Below, in pieces: positions 18,107-27,104 of a stretch of 38,199 bases of DNA. Position numbers and translations under genes: made by a program. The notes under the pieces are model-generated. The model did not search any database. It was not told where the DNA came from and saw only the letters and a list, made by a program, of their open reading frames with translations. The stretch lies in contig CALIAD010000188.1 in assembly GCA_938041635.1 (NCBI GenBank), positions 1 to 38,199 on the forward strand, written 5' to 3'. Source of the stretch: an uncultured Atopobium sp. GTDB taxonomy: Bacteria > Actinomycetota > Coriobacteriia > Coriobacteriales > Atopobiaceae. Every line of letters starts with the position of its first letter. The stretch's first letter is position 1.

Positions 18107-18321
18107 GCTCACCTCCGCGCTTACCAATGAAATCTACACATTTTATAGATTTGTTATCCATAAAGACTCGTAGTTGATAGTTACTAAGATAAACCATTGC
18201 AAGGTAAAACACGGTAACAAACACTCAATATGTCTTTCACCGATAAAAAACGACCGTACACGTTATTTTTTGTTTGTGCTAAATTTTGTTAATTATAGTG
18301 AATAAAAATTGCAACTAAAAG
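18107..18321 (-). promoter_or_regulatory. Probable promoter and leader of the glycogen operon
   Basis: AT-rich region upstream of glgB. The best promoter candidate on the minus strand is TTGCAA (18202-18197), a 17-nt spacer, then TATCAA (18179-18174), each matching 4 of 6 consensus bases, giving a leader of about 60 nt. The leader contains a small perfect hairpin, AAATCTA (18130-18136) with TAGATTT (18146-18152), 24-46 nt before the start codon. Direct words GGTAAAAC and GGTAACAA (18203-18220) sit just upstream of the -35 element. No riboswitch is recognised. Confidence 0.35.
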
Positions 18322-18353
18322 AAATGGCAGCTTATCCAAATAAACTGCCATTT
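18322..18353 (-). terminator. Probable rho-independent terminator after the alcohol dehydrogenase gene
   Basis: Nine-bp perfect stem AAATGGCAG / CTGCCATTT with a 14-nt loop, followed in the minus direction by CTTTTAG. It lies about 95 bp downstream of the stop of the dehydrogenase gene and upstream of the glycogen promoter. The loop is long and the T-tract short, so strength is uncertain. Confidence 0.6.
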
Positions 18354-18446
18354 GATACATAAACTTTTTATATAACCGTGAAGCGACTTAAGAAAGCTGG
18401 CTCCTACAAGTCCTCTTCCTACAGTGATTCTTCAGGTTACTTGCAA

Positions 18447-19673
18447 CTACATCTTGCGTGGTACAGCCGTCTCAGCTGAAGGAGCGTGTGCAGCAATTAC
18501 ATCAAGAGCTGCTGTCTCTTGGTCCTTCTCGCCAGAAGCAACTGCCCTACCGTATGCATCGGTATCAAGAATTGCCTGGCGGAAACGATCAGTTGTAAAG
18601 CCATAAGGAGCGCGACCCCACTCGTTGGTCTTCTGAGCTCGCTCAACAATGATGTCCAGATCAGCGTCAACTGATTCTGGAGTAATGTCCAGATTGGCCA
18701 AGGTGGTTGGAAGGCCAAGCTTTCTATTAAGCGCCACCTGCTCCTCAAGTGCTTTAAGGTTGCCGTCAAAGGCATAAAGGACGCAGGTACCAAAGGAAAC
18801 AACCTCACCATGAAGGTGTTTCTCGCCACGCTCGCCCAGAGCAGTAAAGGCATTGTAGAAGGCATGAGCGGTTGAGGAATTGAAGTAATACGCACTACGC
18901 TCAGTACCAATGTTGGTGGTCATGTTAGATACAACACCAGCGGTAATGATGATGTTCAGAACAACGTTTTCAAATGCTTCAGAAACAATACCAGCGCGCT
19001 TATCTGCCAGTGCCTGCTCTGCATTATCAAACAGAGGCTCAATGCAGGCACCTGCGGCAAGAGCTCGTCCCATAAGAGGGCTGTGGAGCAGCTCAACTTC
19101 TCTGGAAGAAAGTTCAACCTCAGGACCCTTAGAGAAGGCATCGCCAATTCCTGCCCAGAAGTACTCATCCGGGCTCTCTGCAATAATCTGCGTATCAATA
19201 AAGGTATGAACGGGCAGCTCAGCAGGAATGAAGTACGTATCTGCAGAACCGTCTTCTTTATAGAAAACAGCAATTCTTGTTACAGGAGCGCAGTTAGAAG
19301 CAAGTGTTGGGAAGGTAAAGTATGGCTTATCCAGGATGGTTGCAATCTCTTTACCCTCATCAATTGCGCGACCGCCGCCAACAAGGAAGAGCATATCAGC
19401 AGCAATAACCTCAGGCATTGCTGCAATTCTCTTGGCATTTGCGTGCGTAGAGTTAGTGCCGTAAGAAATCCAAGAAGAGATAGAAACCTCAGAACCCGCA
19501 AGTGCGGCCTCAAGCTTTGGACGTGCCTTCTCCATTGCAGTTGGTCCACCAATGACTACGGCATTTTTACCAAATCGTTTAACAATGTGCAGTACCGACT
19601 TATAAGCATCAACACCAATGGTGTATGAAGGCAGATACTCCGTAAATGTTCCGCGAGATTCCATCTTTTCCAT
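18447..19673 (-). CDS. Iron-containing alcohol dehydrogenase family (glycerol dehydrogenase-like)
   Basis: NAD-linked metal-dependent dehydrogenase of 408 residues. An N-terminal Rossmann-like domain carries the GGGRAIDEGKEIA dinucleotide motif (family GGGxxxDxxK). The C-terminal helical domain supplies the metal ligands Asp178 (GIGDAF), His270 (TAHAFYN) and His288 (LHGEVV), at the same positions as in GldA. A C-terminal tail of about 30 residues extends past the usual 365-370. Start is the ATG at 19673, with GGAGG at 5 nt. It lies 51 bp after the phospholipase-like gene. Substrate unknown: glycerol, or a hydroxycarboxylate as in HcxA, are possible. Confidence 0.88.
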   Translation of the reverse strand: MEKMESRGTFTEYLPSYTIGVDAYKSVLHIVKRFGKNAVVIGGPTAMEKARPKLEAALAGSEVSISSWISYGTNSTHANAKRIAAMPEVIAADMLFLVGGGRAIDEGKEIATILDKPYFTFPTLASNCAPVTRIAVFYKEDGSADTYFIPAELPVHTFIDTQIIAESPDEYFWAGIGDAFSKGPEVELSSREVELLHSPLMGRALAAGACIEPLFDNAEQALADKRAGIVSEAFENVVLNIIITAGVVSNMTTNIGTERSAYYFNSSTAHAFYNAFTALGERGEKHLHGEVVSFGTCVLYAFDGNLKALEEQVALNRKLGLPTTLANLDITPESVDADLDIIVERAQKTNEWGRAPYGFTTDRFRQAILDTDAYGRAVASGEKDQETAALDVIAAHAPSAETAVPRKM

Positions 19674-19724
19674 AGCGTCCTCCAAAACCTATCTCAGAAA
19701 AGCGAGAATATAACTTTAACTGAA

Positions 19725-20471
19725 TTAGTTATGTTTTTGCAGCATAAATCCTTGAACTATCGTTTCCTCTGCCTCTTTATAGGCTGACGAGAAAAACTCT
19801 GTATTAAGCATTTGATACTGCGGGGAGCTCACACTATTCTGGCGATTCTCCTCTGCAATGCGCTGTATAACCTGAAGTGTTTGCTCAACATCTGAATGCG
19901 TAAACCCATACTGTGGATGAGCCGCGGCAACTGCAAAGAGCTCATCAGATGCTTCTGGCAGACAATTCATATCAAGCGAGCGCCCGTAAATATCAAAATC
20001 TGCTTGCTTACGAATACGTGCATCTTCTCCTGTCGGAATATGATGAGCACGCAAAAATGCCCGTGTATGAGCGTTATACACATGGTCGCAAACAAGGTGG
20101 CACCAAATGCCCACGATAAGCTCTCTGAGCTGGCGCTGATCTACTAAGCTGCGCTGCTCATCTGAGCAATAACTCACATTTGGCTGAATAAAGTCAGTCT
20201 GTAGCAGATACTCAGCAGGATTAAGACCACCCATAAAATTACGCTGATACCGCTTATAACTTGGAATAGGCAAACTACCTGGATACGATTGATGGCTTCG
20301 ACCGTACCTTACCTTGTGAGAATAGTCTGGGACCATAAAGCCAATATGCACGTCAGGAGCAACATTTCCAAGCAGAAATGCATCAGGGTAGTGAATATCC
20401 ACATCCAAGCAACCGGCTCCTTTCTCAAGGAGCCGGTCAGCATGAGCAATATGTACGTTCCAACTTGGCAC
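19725..20471 (-). CDS. Zinc-dependent phospholipase C-like (PF00882-type) protein
   Basis: Protein of 248 residues beginning MPSWNVHIAHADRLL from a GTG at 20471, 13 nt after the pheT stop. The open frame continues upstream only as a shadow of pheT. The pattern of His/Asp residues (NVHIAHAD near the start, FLLGNVAPDVHIG at about 30-45, then IWCHLVCDHVYN at about 115-130) is that of the zinc-dependent phospholipase C family, where these residues bind metal. There is no signal peptide, unlike secreted clostridial phospholipases, so it is probably a cytoplasmic hydrolase of unknown substrate. Family assigned from motif memory, moderate confidence. Confidence 0.7.
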   Translation of the reverse strand: MPSWNVHIAHADRLLEKGAGCLDVDIHYPDAFLLGNVAPDVHIGFMVPDYSHKVRYGRSHQSYPGSLPIPSYKRYQRNFMGGLNPAEYLLQTDFIQPNVSYCSDEQRSLVDQRQLRELIVGIWCHLVCDHVYNAHTRAFLRAHHIPTGEDARIRKQADFDIYGRSLDMNCLPEASDELFAVAAAHPQYGFTHSDVEQTLQVIQRIAEENRQNSVSSPQYQMLNTEFFSSAYKEAEETIVQGFMLQKHN

Positions 20472-20484
20472 TACAATTACCTGC

Positions 20485-22944
20485 TTATCCGCGAATTTCT
20501 CCGCCGGTAGAACGAAGGACCTTCTCCACAAGCTTTGTGTGGGTCTTCTCAACCTCTTCAGAAGTAAGCGTTCTATCGTCTGCGCGATACGTGAGCGAGA
20601 AGGCCATGGACTTCTTACCTTCACCAACACGCAGGGCATCGCGGTACACGTCAAAGAGCCTGATGTCACAGAGAAGCTTGCCACCAGCAGACTTCAAACG
20701 CTGAATCAGCTGCTCAGCAGTGACGCTCTCGTCAACAACAATTGCCAGGTCAATGGAGATACCAGGGTAGGTTGGAGGCTCAACAATAGGAAGGTCTTTC
20801 TGAGAAAGACGCAAAAGCGAAGCCACAGAAATCTCAAAGGCAATGACTGGAACCTCAATGTCAAAGTTCTGGAGCGACAAAGGATGAATGTTTCCAACCC
20901 AACCGATTGTCTCGCTACCTGCAAGAATCTCAGCAGCGCGACCAGGCTGCAGCCAACCGTATTGCTCTGGCTCAGCTACACGGAAACGAACCTTAGGGAT
21001 GCGAAGTGCCTCAAGCAGACCCTCAACAATACCCTTGGCGTCAAAGAAATCGTAAGCTGGATACTTGGCGTTCCATGCATCATCTGCTGGACGTCCAACT
21101 AACACGCCACAGACATAGCTTGGCTCATCTGGCTGGCTCTTATCCTTATGTCCAAAAAGCACGCGGCCCAGCTCATACATGGCAATATTCGAGACACCAT
21201 GATCAAGGTTGTATGCAATAGAGCGCAGAAGACCTGGAACAATGGAACGACGCATCTCAGACTGGTCAGCAACAAGTGGGCTCATAACCTTTACCGGAAC
21301 GCCTCTTCCCTCTTCGCTCATACCAAGCTTAGAGAGGTCATCTGGACTTGCAAACAAATATGACTTTGTCTCGTTGAGGCCAAGGGAGCGCAGCGTACGG
21401 CCAATCTTTCTAATCTGGCGCTGCTCCGAAGTCAGGCCGCCAGCATGGTTTCTAGCAGCAGGAAGCGTTGCCTCAATATCGCCTTCGCCCCACAGACGAA
21501 CAATCTCCTCAATCAGGTCAACCTCGCGCGTAAGGTCTGGACGATTTGTAGGAGCAACAACGCTCAACTCACCGTTGTCTGCAGGAGTAACCTTGCAGCC
21601 AAGGCGCGTAAGGCGAGAAACCATAAACTCTTCTGGAATTTGAGCACCTGCAAGAGAGCAAACGCGCTCTGGGCGAAGCGTAATAGTTACTGCCTCTTTT
21701 ACCTTTGGATATACATCAACAATACCAGGGCAAACCTCAGCACCACAGCACTCCTCAAAGAGTGCTGCTGCAATATCTGCAACAGATGCGCAACCGTTTG
21801 GATCCACAAGACGCTCGTAGCGAATAGAAGCCTCGCTCATCAGATCAAGGTTTCTGCTGGTACGGCTAATGTGGCCGTTATCAAAGACAGCGGATTCCAA
21901 AAGGACATCAACGGTATTCTCGGTAATTTCAGAATCCAGGCCACCCATAACTCCTGCAAGTGCAATAGGAGTCTTACCGTTATCTGTGATGACCGTCATA
22001 TCGGACGTGAGCTCGCGGTCTTCTCCGTCAAGCGTCACAATGTGCTCACCGTCTTCTGCAGCACGAACCACAATGTGGTACTTGCCATCTTCCTTGGTAA
22101 GTTTTCCGAGGTCAAAAGCATGCAGAGGCTGGCCGGTCAGGTACATCACGTAGTTAGTAACATCAACAACGTTGTTGATTGAGCGGCCACCACAAGCCGT
22201 AACGCGACGAGCAAGCCACTCAGGGCTTGGGCCAATCTTGACGTTTCGAACCACGCGAGCAGTGTACCTTGAGCAGAGCTCAGGATCAGCAATGGTAACA
22301 TCAACCTGCTCAGATGCATCTGCGCCAGACTCAGACGTAACACGTGGAAGCTCAATATGGGCGTCAGTGTCATACATTGCAGAAACCTCAACAGCCATAC
22401 CAGTCATAGAAAGGCAGTCGGGGCGGTTAGGGGTAATCTCGCAATCAAGAACTACATCAGACATGCCCAGGTAATCCGTAAGAGGTACACCAATTGGAGC
22501 ATCCTCGGGAAGAATCATAATGCCGCTCTGGTCATCGCCAAGACCAAGCTCGCGAGAAGAGCAGTTCATGCCGCAAGACTCAACACCACGCAGCTTGGAC
22601 TTTTTAATCTTAAAGTCTCCAGGAAGTACCGCACCGATCATTGCGGTAACAATGTGGTCTCCCTGATTAAAGTTCTGAGCACCGCAAACAATCTGTAGAG
22701 GAACAGGATTTCCGTCCTTATCTACATTGTTATTGCCCACGTCAACCAGGGTAACGTACATGTGATCAGAATCAGGATGAGGCTCTTTGCTTACAACCTG
22801 AGCAGTAACAACATGGTCAAGATTTGCGCCAACACGCTCTGCCGCTTCAACCTCAGTACCGGTGCGCACAAACTCACGCTCAAGGTCTTTTGGGTCCTGA
22901 GGAAGATCAACGAGCGTCTTCAGCCATTCATAAGATACACGCAT
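20485..22944 (-). CDS. pheT: Phenylalanine-tRNA ligase, beta subunit
   Basis: Beta chain of 819 residues of the heterotetrameric enzyme that charges tRNA-Phe. Order of domains: N-terminal start MRVSYEWLKTLVDL, EMAP-like tRNA-binding domain (about 40-155, ending before SGIMILPEDAPIG), B3/B4 editing domain (about 215-385), B5 domain (about 405-475), catalytic-like core, and a C-terminal ferredoxin-fold anticodon-binding domain (about 725-819, PPTYPGISIDLAIVV onward). ATG with an AAAGG site. It follows pheS by 30 bp and is under the same T-box control. Confidence 0.97.
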   Translation of the reverse strand: MRVSYEWLKTLVDLPQDPKDLEREFVRTGTEVEAAERVGANLDHVVTAQVVSKEPHPDSDHMYVTLVDVGNNNVDKDGNPVPLQIVCGAQNFNQGDHIVTAMIGAVLPGDFKIKKSKLRGVESCGMNCSSRELGLGDDQSGIMILPEDAPIGVPLTDYLGMSDVVLDCEITPNRPDCLSMTGMAVEVSAMYDTDAHIELPRVTSESGADASEQVDVTIADPELCSRYTARVVRNVKIGPSPEWLARRVTACGGRSINNVVDVTNYVMYLTGQPLHAFDLGKLTKEDGKYHIVVRAAEDGEHIVTLDGEDRELTSDMTVITDNGKTPIALAGVMGGLDSEITENTVDVLLESAVFDNGHISRTSRNLDLMSEASIRYERLVDPNGCASVADIAAALFEECCGAEVCPGIVDVYPKVKEAVTITLRPERVCSLAGAQIPEEFMVSRLTRLGCKVTPADNGELSVVAPTNRPDLTREVDLIEEIVRLWGEGDIEATLPAARNHAGGLTSEQRQIRKIGRTLRSLGLNETKSYLFASPDDLSKLGMSEEGRGVPVKVMSPLVADQSEMRRSIVPGLLRSIAYNLDHGVSNIAMYELGRVLFGHKDKSQPDEPSYVCGVLVGRPADDAWNAKYPAYDFFDAKGIVEGLLEALRIPKVRFRVAEPEQYGWLQPGRAAEILAGSETIGWVGNIHPLSLQNFDIEVPVIAFEISVASLLRLSQKDLPIVEPPTYPGISIDLAIVVDESVTAEQLIQRLKSAGGKLLCDIRLFDVYRDALRVGEGKKSMAFSLTYRADDRTLTSEEVEKTHTKLVEKVLRSTGGEIRG

Positions 22945-22974
22945 GTGATTGCCTTTCTAATAAGACGCCGATGA

Positions 22975-24042
22975 TTAGAACTGACGCAGGACTCTCTGGT
23001 CACCAGAGATGAGCATGCGCAGGTCAGGAAGGTCATAACGGAGCGCTGCAACACGCTCAACACCAATGCCAAAGGCAAAGCCTGTGTACTTCTCGGAATC
23101 AATACCGCAGTACTTGAAGACATTAGGATCAACCATGCCGCAACCAAGAATCTCAAGCCAGCCCGTGTTCTTGCAGAAACGGCAGCCCTCACCGTGGCAA
23201 ACACCACAAGAAACGTCTACCTCGCAGCTTGGCTCGGTGAATGGGAAGAAGTGAGGACGATAGCGGGTAGCGCGGTCCTTACCAAAAATCTCACGAGTAA
23301 AGTGATCAAGGGTACCTTTGAGATCACCAAAGGTAATTCCCTCATCAACAACAAGGCCTTCCATCTGCGTAAATTGAGGCAGGTGGTTGGCATCTGCGGT
23401 GTCAGGACGGAATACCGTGCCAGGACAAATCATGTAAATAGGAGGCTCTTTTGTCTCCATGGTGTGTACCTGAACGCCAGAAGTCTGTGTACGAAGAAGC
23501 ACGTCAGACTCGCCCAGTACGTGCGACTCTTTTCCTTCTGGTGCATTATCCACCACGTAGAACGTATCCTTACCAGAACGGCTTGGATGGTCCTCTGGAG
23601 CATTCAGAGCTGTGAAGTTGTAGTAGGTAGTCTCAACATAAGGGCCTGTCTCAATGGTGTAGCCCATGCTGACAAAGATGTCTTCCATCTCCTCACGTAC
23701 CTGCTCAATGAGGTGCTGAGTACCAGGACTCAGACGACGACCTGGAAGGGTAATATCAGTTGCCTCAGCATTAAGCTGGGCTTCAAGGGCTTCTCGCTTT
23801 AAGGCAAGCTGACGCTCGCGAATAGCGGTCTCAACGTTAGCACGAACGGTATTTGCAAGCTGACCCATTTGAGGGCGCTGATCTGCGGGAACCTGACCCA
23901 TCATACGCATAATTGCCGTAAGAGAGCCCTTCTTTCCCATTGATGCAACGCGCACCTTCTCAAGTGCTTCAAGGTTTGTTGCCTTAGCAATTCCTTCAAG
24001 TACTTGCTCGCGAATTGCCGAGAGTTCCTCAGACATTCCCAT
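22975..24042 (-). CDS. pheS: Phenylalanine-tRNA ligase, alpha subunit
   Basis: Catalytic alpha chain of 355 residues. The N-terminal coiled-coil region (about 1-90) binds tRNA. Class II synthetase motifs follow: motif 2 region FRPDTADANHLPQFTQMEG, and motif 3 near the end, GFAFGIGVERVAALRYDLPDLR. The MGKKGSLT segment and SCEVDVSC also fit the family. ATG at 24042 with AAAGGG at 7 nt; a second ATG lies two codons in. Transcribed from a T-box leader that senses uncharged tRNA-Phe. Confidence 0.98.
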   Translation of the reverse strand: MGMSEELSAIREQVLEGIAKATNLEALEKVRVASMGKKGSLTAIMRMMGQVPADQRPQMGQLANTVRANVETAIRERQLALKREALEAQLNAEATDITLPGRRLSPGTQHLIEQVREEMEDIFVSMGYTIETGPYVETTYYNFTALNAPEDHPSRSGKDTFYVVDNAPEGKESHVLGESDVLLRTQTSGVQVHTMETKEPPIYMICPGTVFRPDTADANHLPQFTQMEGLVVDEGITFGDLKGTLDHFTREIFGKDRATRYRPHFFPFTEPSCEVDVSCGVCHGEGCRFCKNTGWLEILGCGMVDPNVFKYCGIDSEKYTGFAFGIGVERVAALRYDLPDLRMLISGDQRVLRQF

Positions 24043-24060
24043 GTAATTACCCTTTCAATA

Positions 24061-24320
24061 GAAAACCGTCCCTGAGCATATGCCCAAGGACGGAAAATTT
24101 CCGCGGTACCACCTCGGTTGATTGCGCAGTTTTCTCTCTGTGCAATCCACTTGAAAGCCTAGTCTCGTTAGGCGGACGACTTCCCTACTAAGCAATGACG
24201 CCGTTCAAGTTGTAGCTCGGGAGTGAACTCTACCAGCGCTGTGCAGGTGTTTCTCAACCACGAACACCCTCTCTGTTCACAACGTGCTCCGGCAGACCTC
24301 TCCGTCAACGCACTTTGTTC
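24061..24320 (-). promoter_or_regulatory. T-box riboswitch (tRNA-Phe) upstream of pheST
   Basis: On the minus strand the leader carries the conserved T-box word GGTGGTACCGCGG (24113-24101), a distal stem-I AGAGAGGG motif near 24270-24263, and a specifier loop GAGTTCAC whose UUC triplet (24227-24225) encodes Phe. It is followed by a terminator just before pheS. Uncharged tRNA-Phe should pair with UUC and, by its NCCA end, with the T-box bulge, favouring antitermination. A possible extended -10 (TGTGATACT) overlaps the znuB stop at 24330-24323, which would put transcription start near 24316. Confidence 0.93.
24062..24093 (-). terminator. Attenuator terminator of the pheST T-box
   Basis: Stem CCGTCC (24093-24088) / GGACGG (24071-24066), extended inward by partial pairing, followed on the minus strand by TTTTC. 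The 5' arm overlaps the sequence needed for the T-box antiterminator, as expected for transcriptional control. Confidence 0.9.
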
Positions 24321-24326
24321 AGAGTA

Positions 24327-25139
24327 TCACACTGTGCGAGTTTTGAGCAGCAGCACAACCCTTTTTACCAGAAAGATAAACAAAAGCGTAACAACCGCGA
24401 GAAGAACGATGGTTCCTCCAGGTTTAAGGCCAAGCTCATAGGAGACAACAAGTCCACCAAGTGAGGTCAGCATACCCACCGTGCTTGCATACAGACAACA
24501 TTGCTTCCAACTGCGGGAAATCTGCAGAGCGCAGGCAACAGGAACTACCATCATAGATGAAACAATAAGTGAGCCAACCGTTCTTGCTGCTACGGCAACC
24601 ACCAAAGCTACTGCAATAACAAAACCAAAGTTAATAAGACTTACAGGCACACCAACACAACGGGCATGACGCTCATCAAAAGACATCAAGAAAAGTTCTT
24701 TTCTAAGGAAGAAGCAGAATGCGACTGCAAGTACACTGATGACCACAATCATCTGAACTTCTTGCTCGCTTACGGTCAGGATAGAGCCAAACATAAAGCT
24801 GTTGAAGCTTGATGAGTTAGGAACAAAACCTGACAAAACGCCTGCTAGACCAATACCAGCTGCCATCACAATAGCGACTGCAAGCTCTGACTGGTCTTTA
24901 AAGTGACGACGCACTCCCTCTACGCAAAGCGCACCACCCAAACAAGCGGCAATTGCTCCGGCAACAGGATTAATACCTGCAATCATGCCGCCTGCAACAC
25001 CTGCAAGAGAGGTATGAGAAAGAGCATCGCCAATCATAGAAAGGCGCTTCAATACAACCGTAACGCCTACCAGCGGAATAATTGCTCCCAGAAGAATTCC
25101 CACAAGAATTCCTCGCTGCATAAATACGTATTCAAACAT
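24327..25139 (-). CDS. znuB: Zinc/manganese ABC transporter permease
   Basis: ABC-3 family permease of 270 residues with about eight hydrophobic segments. Family signatures include IGDALSHTSLAGVAGG (about 36-51) and FDERHARCVGVPV (about 152-165). It forms the membrane channel of the importer with ZnuC and ZnuA. Its start ATG directly abuts the znuC stop. Its stop overlaps the probable promoter of the pheST T-box leader, so the two units are packed without a spacer. Confidence 0.95.
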   Translation of the reverse strand: MFEYVFMQRGILVGILLGAIIPLVGVTVVLKRLSMIGDALSHTSLAGVAGGMIAGINPVAGAIAACLGGALCVEGVRRHFKDQSELAVAIVMAAGIGLAGVLSGFVPNSSSFNSFMFGSILTVSEQEVQMIVVISVLAVAFCFFLRKELFLMSFDERHARCVGVPVSLINFGFVIAVALVVAVAARTVGSLIVSSMMVVPVACALQISRSWKQCCLYASTVGMLTSLGGLVVSYELGLKPGGTIVLLAVVTLLFIFLVKRVVLLLKTRTV

Positions 25140-25994
25140 TTATGCCCTCCTCTCATGCGAGTCTTGGGCATCTTGAACAACGTCGGACGCAGGACCAAGG
25201 GACTCCGTTAAAGCAAAATCATCTAATTTTCCACGATTGTGGTCGTGGACATGATGAGAGTCAAGGTCACAGTGAGCGCCATGAACTGCACAGTGATCAT
25301 GACCGTGACCCCTACCTGCAATTTCTGTAGCTTTGTGGTCAGCAACTTCAACAACTCGACAAGCCAGCGCATCAAGAGCTGCAAGATCATGCGTAACAAT
25401 AAGTACCGCAAGATCTCTAGCTGCATGGGCTTCTCGCACTAGGCTATAGAAATGATTGCGACTCTCTTTATCAAGACCAGTTGTAGGTTCGTCCAGGATA
25501 AGTAGTGATGGGTTTCCAACCAGCGCGCAGGCAAGACGAACTCTCTGGAGCTGTCCTCCAGAGAGTTCCCTAATAATACGCGTGGAAAAATCAGTCATAC
25601 CTACAAGGTCAAGTGCCTCAAGCGTGCGCTCGCGACGCTCTTTTGCGCTCATCTTCACCTTTTTGGCACGAGCATACTGACTTGCATCTACTAGTTCGAC
25701 GACGCTTGCAGGAAAGCGATTAACCGATTCTGAAGGCAGCTGTGGGACATAGCCTACACGCTCCCAGTCTTTAAACCGAGTCGAGGGCGTTCCAAAAAGA
25801 AGTGATTTGCCACTTGTTGGCTCAAGCTCACCCACCACAATACGAGAGAGCGTAGATTTACCAGCTCCGTTATCACCAATAAGAGCGCAAATCTCGCCTT
25901 GATGAACGTCTAAATTTACATCGCTTAAGACGCGCGTCTTCTTGTAAGAAAAACTCACGTCTTGAAGCGAAACGGCTATCTGACTTTCCTGCAA
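25140..25994 (-). CDS. znuC: Zinc ABC transporter ATP-binding protein with His-rich tail
   Basis: ATPase of 284 residues: Walker A GDNGAGKST, signature LSGGQLQRVRLA, Walker B LLILDEPTTGLD and switch His in IVTHD. After the ATPase fold a C-terminal tail (about 225-255) is very rich in His with two Cys (GRGHGHDHC, HGAHC, SHHVHDH), a likely zinc-binding or zinc-sensing tail. Start choice is uncertain: the frame has TTG at 26006, GTG at 25997 and TTG at 25994. The GGAGG at 26004-26000 favours the TTG at 25994 (5-nt spacer). Second gene of znuA-znuC-znuB. Confidence 0.92.
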   Translation of the reverse strand: MQESQIAVSLQDVSFSYKKTRVLSDVNLDVHQGEICALIGDNGAGKSTLSRIVVGELEPTSGKSLLFGTPSTRFKDWERVGYVPQLPSESVNRFPASVVELVDASQYARAKKVKMSAKERRERTLEALDLVGMTDFSTRIIRELSGGQLQRVRLACALVGNPSLLILDEPTTGLDKESRNHFYSLVREAHAARDLAVLIVTHDLAALDALACRVVEVADHKATEIAGRGHGHDHCAVHGAHCDLDSHHVHDHNRGKLDDFALTESLGPASDVVQDAQDSHERRA

Positions 25995-26031
25995 CACGTC
26001 CTCCAAACATCCAGCCTAAGCTGGCAACACA

Positions 26032-27027
26032 CTATGCGAGAGCGCCCTCAAGAGCCTTGAGGTTCTCGCGCATAACAGAGAGGTAATCCTCGCCTGCCTT
26101 GAGCTCGTCATCAGTAAGTCCCTCAAGTGGGTTAAGCTCTTCAACACGAGCGCCTGTTGCCTCAGCAATTGCCTGAGCAACCTTAGGACTTACCAGTTCC
26201 TCCGTAAAAATAACCTTTACATTATGCTCTTTTACGAACTCAGTAATCTCTTTCATTTCCTGAGCATTTGGCTCTGCATCTGCCTCAACACCCTCAATAG
26301 GCATCTGAGTGAGACCATAAGCCTCGCACAAATAACCAAATGCCTGGTGAGAAACAACAATGGTCTTGTTAGGTAGTGAATCCAGACCCTTGTGGAACTC
26401 ACTATCAAGCGTATCAAAGTCTGCATTTGCTTTATCAAGATTGGCAGCATACTCTGACTTGTGCTCAGAGTCCTTCTCGGAAAGAGCATCACAAATATTC
26501 TTCATCTGAATCTTGGCATTCAGAGGGCTCAGCCAAACGTGAGGATCGGTTCCACCATGGTCATGGTCGTGATCATGGTCATCTTTCTTCTCCTCATGAT
26601 CGTGATCATCGTCCTCTTCAAGCTCAAGAAGCTTGACATCTTTGCTGGTCTCAACTGCTGTAAGTTTTGTGCCAGAACCAAGTCCATCAAGTACGTCCTT
26701 GACCCAGTGCTCCATACCAGCACCGTTGTAAATTAAGAAGTCTGCTTCCTGGATAGTCTTCATATCCTTGCTGGATGGCTCCCAATCATGTGGCTCAGTA
26801 CCTGCTGGAACGAGGCATGTTACCTCAGCATGATCGCCAGCAATGCGCTTTGCAAAATCGTACATAGGATAAAAACTTGCAACAATGTTGAGCTTCTTCT
26901 GGTCTTTATTATCAGAAGCTCCTTCTTGCTTTTGAGCCTCAGGCTTGCAGCCAGCAAGAATAGCACTCACGCCAAAAGCGGAAGCTACAAGTGCGCTACG
27001 ACGAGAAACGGTTGGATTCAAATTCAT
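26032..27027 (-). CDS. znuA: Zinc ABC transporter substrate-binding lipoprotein
   Basis: Extracellular zinc-binding lipoprotein of 331 residues. The signal peptide contains a twin-arginine-like SRRS and a lipobox LAGC (Cys27), so it should be membrane-anchored. The binding protein has the cluster A-I fold with a mobile acidic/His loop (DDDHDHEE and DHDHDHDH region, about residues 140-165), a hallmark of zinc rather than manganese proteins, followed by GGTDPHVWLSP. Start is the ATG at 27027 (GGGAG site). The frame is open to an earlier ATG at 27123, but that would put 32 non-signal residues before the lipoprotein signal. Confidence 0.95.
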   Translation of the reverse strand: MNLNPTVSRRSALVASAFGVSAILAGCKPEAQKQEGASDNKDQKKLNIVASFYPMYDFAKRIAGDHAEVTCLVPAGTEPHDWEPSSKDMKTIQEADFLIYNGAGMEHWVKDVLDGLGSGTKLTAVETSKDVKLLELEEDDDHDHEEKKDDHDHDHDHGGTDPHVWLSPLNAKIQMKNICDALSEKDSEHKSEYAANLDKANADFDTLDSEFHKGLDSLPNKTIVVSHQAFGYLCEAYGLTQMPIEGVEADAEPNAQEMKEITEFVKEHNVKVIFTEELVSPKVAQAIAEATGARVEELNPLEGLTDDELKAGEDYLSVMRENLKALEGALA

Positions 27028-27104
27028 GTTACATCTCCCAAAACTATAAAAACCAATACGGTGTAGTGCCAAATTTTTCAAACAAAATCGTGCGATTGTC
27101 CTCA

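Noticed and set aside
26560..26625. Tandem-repeat-like run of CATGGTC/GATCATG words
   Set aside because: It is the His/Asp-rich zinc loop of znuA; the repetition follows from His and Asp codons.
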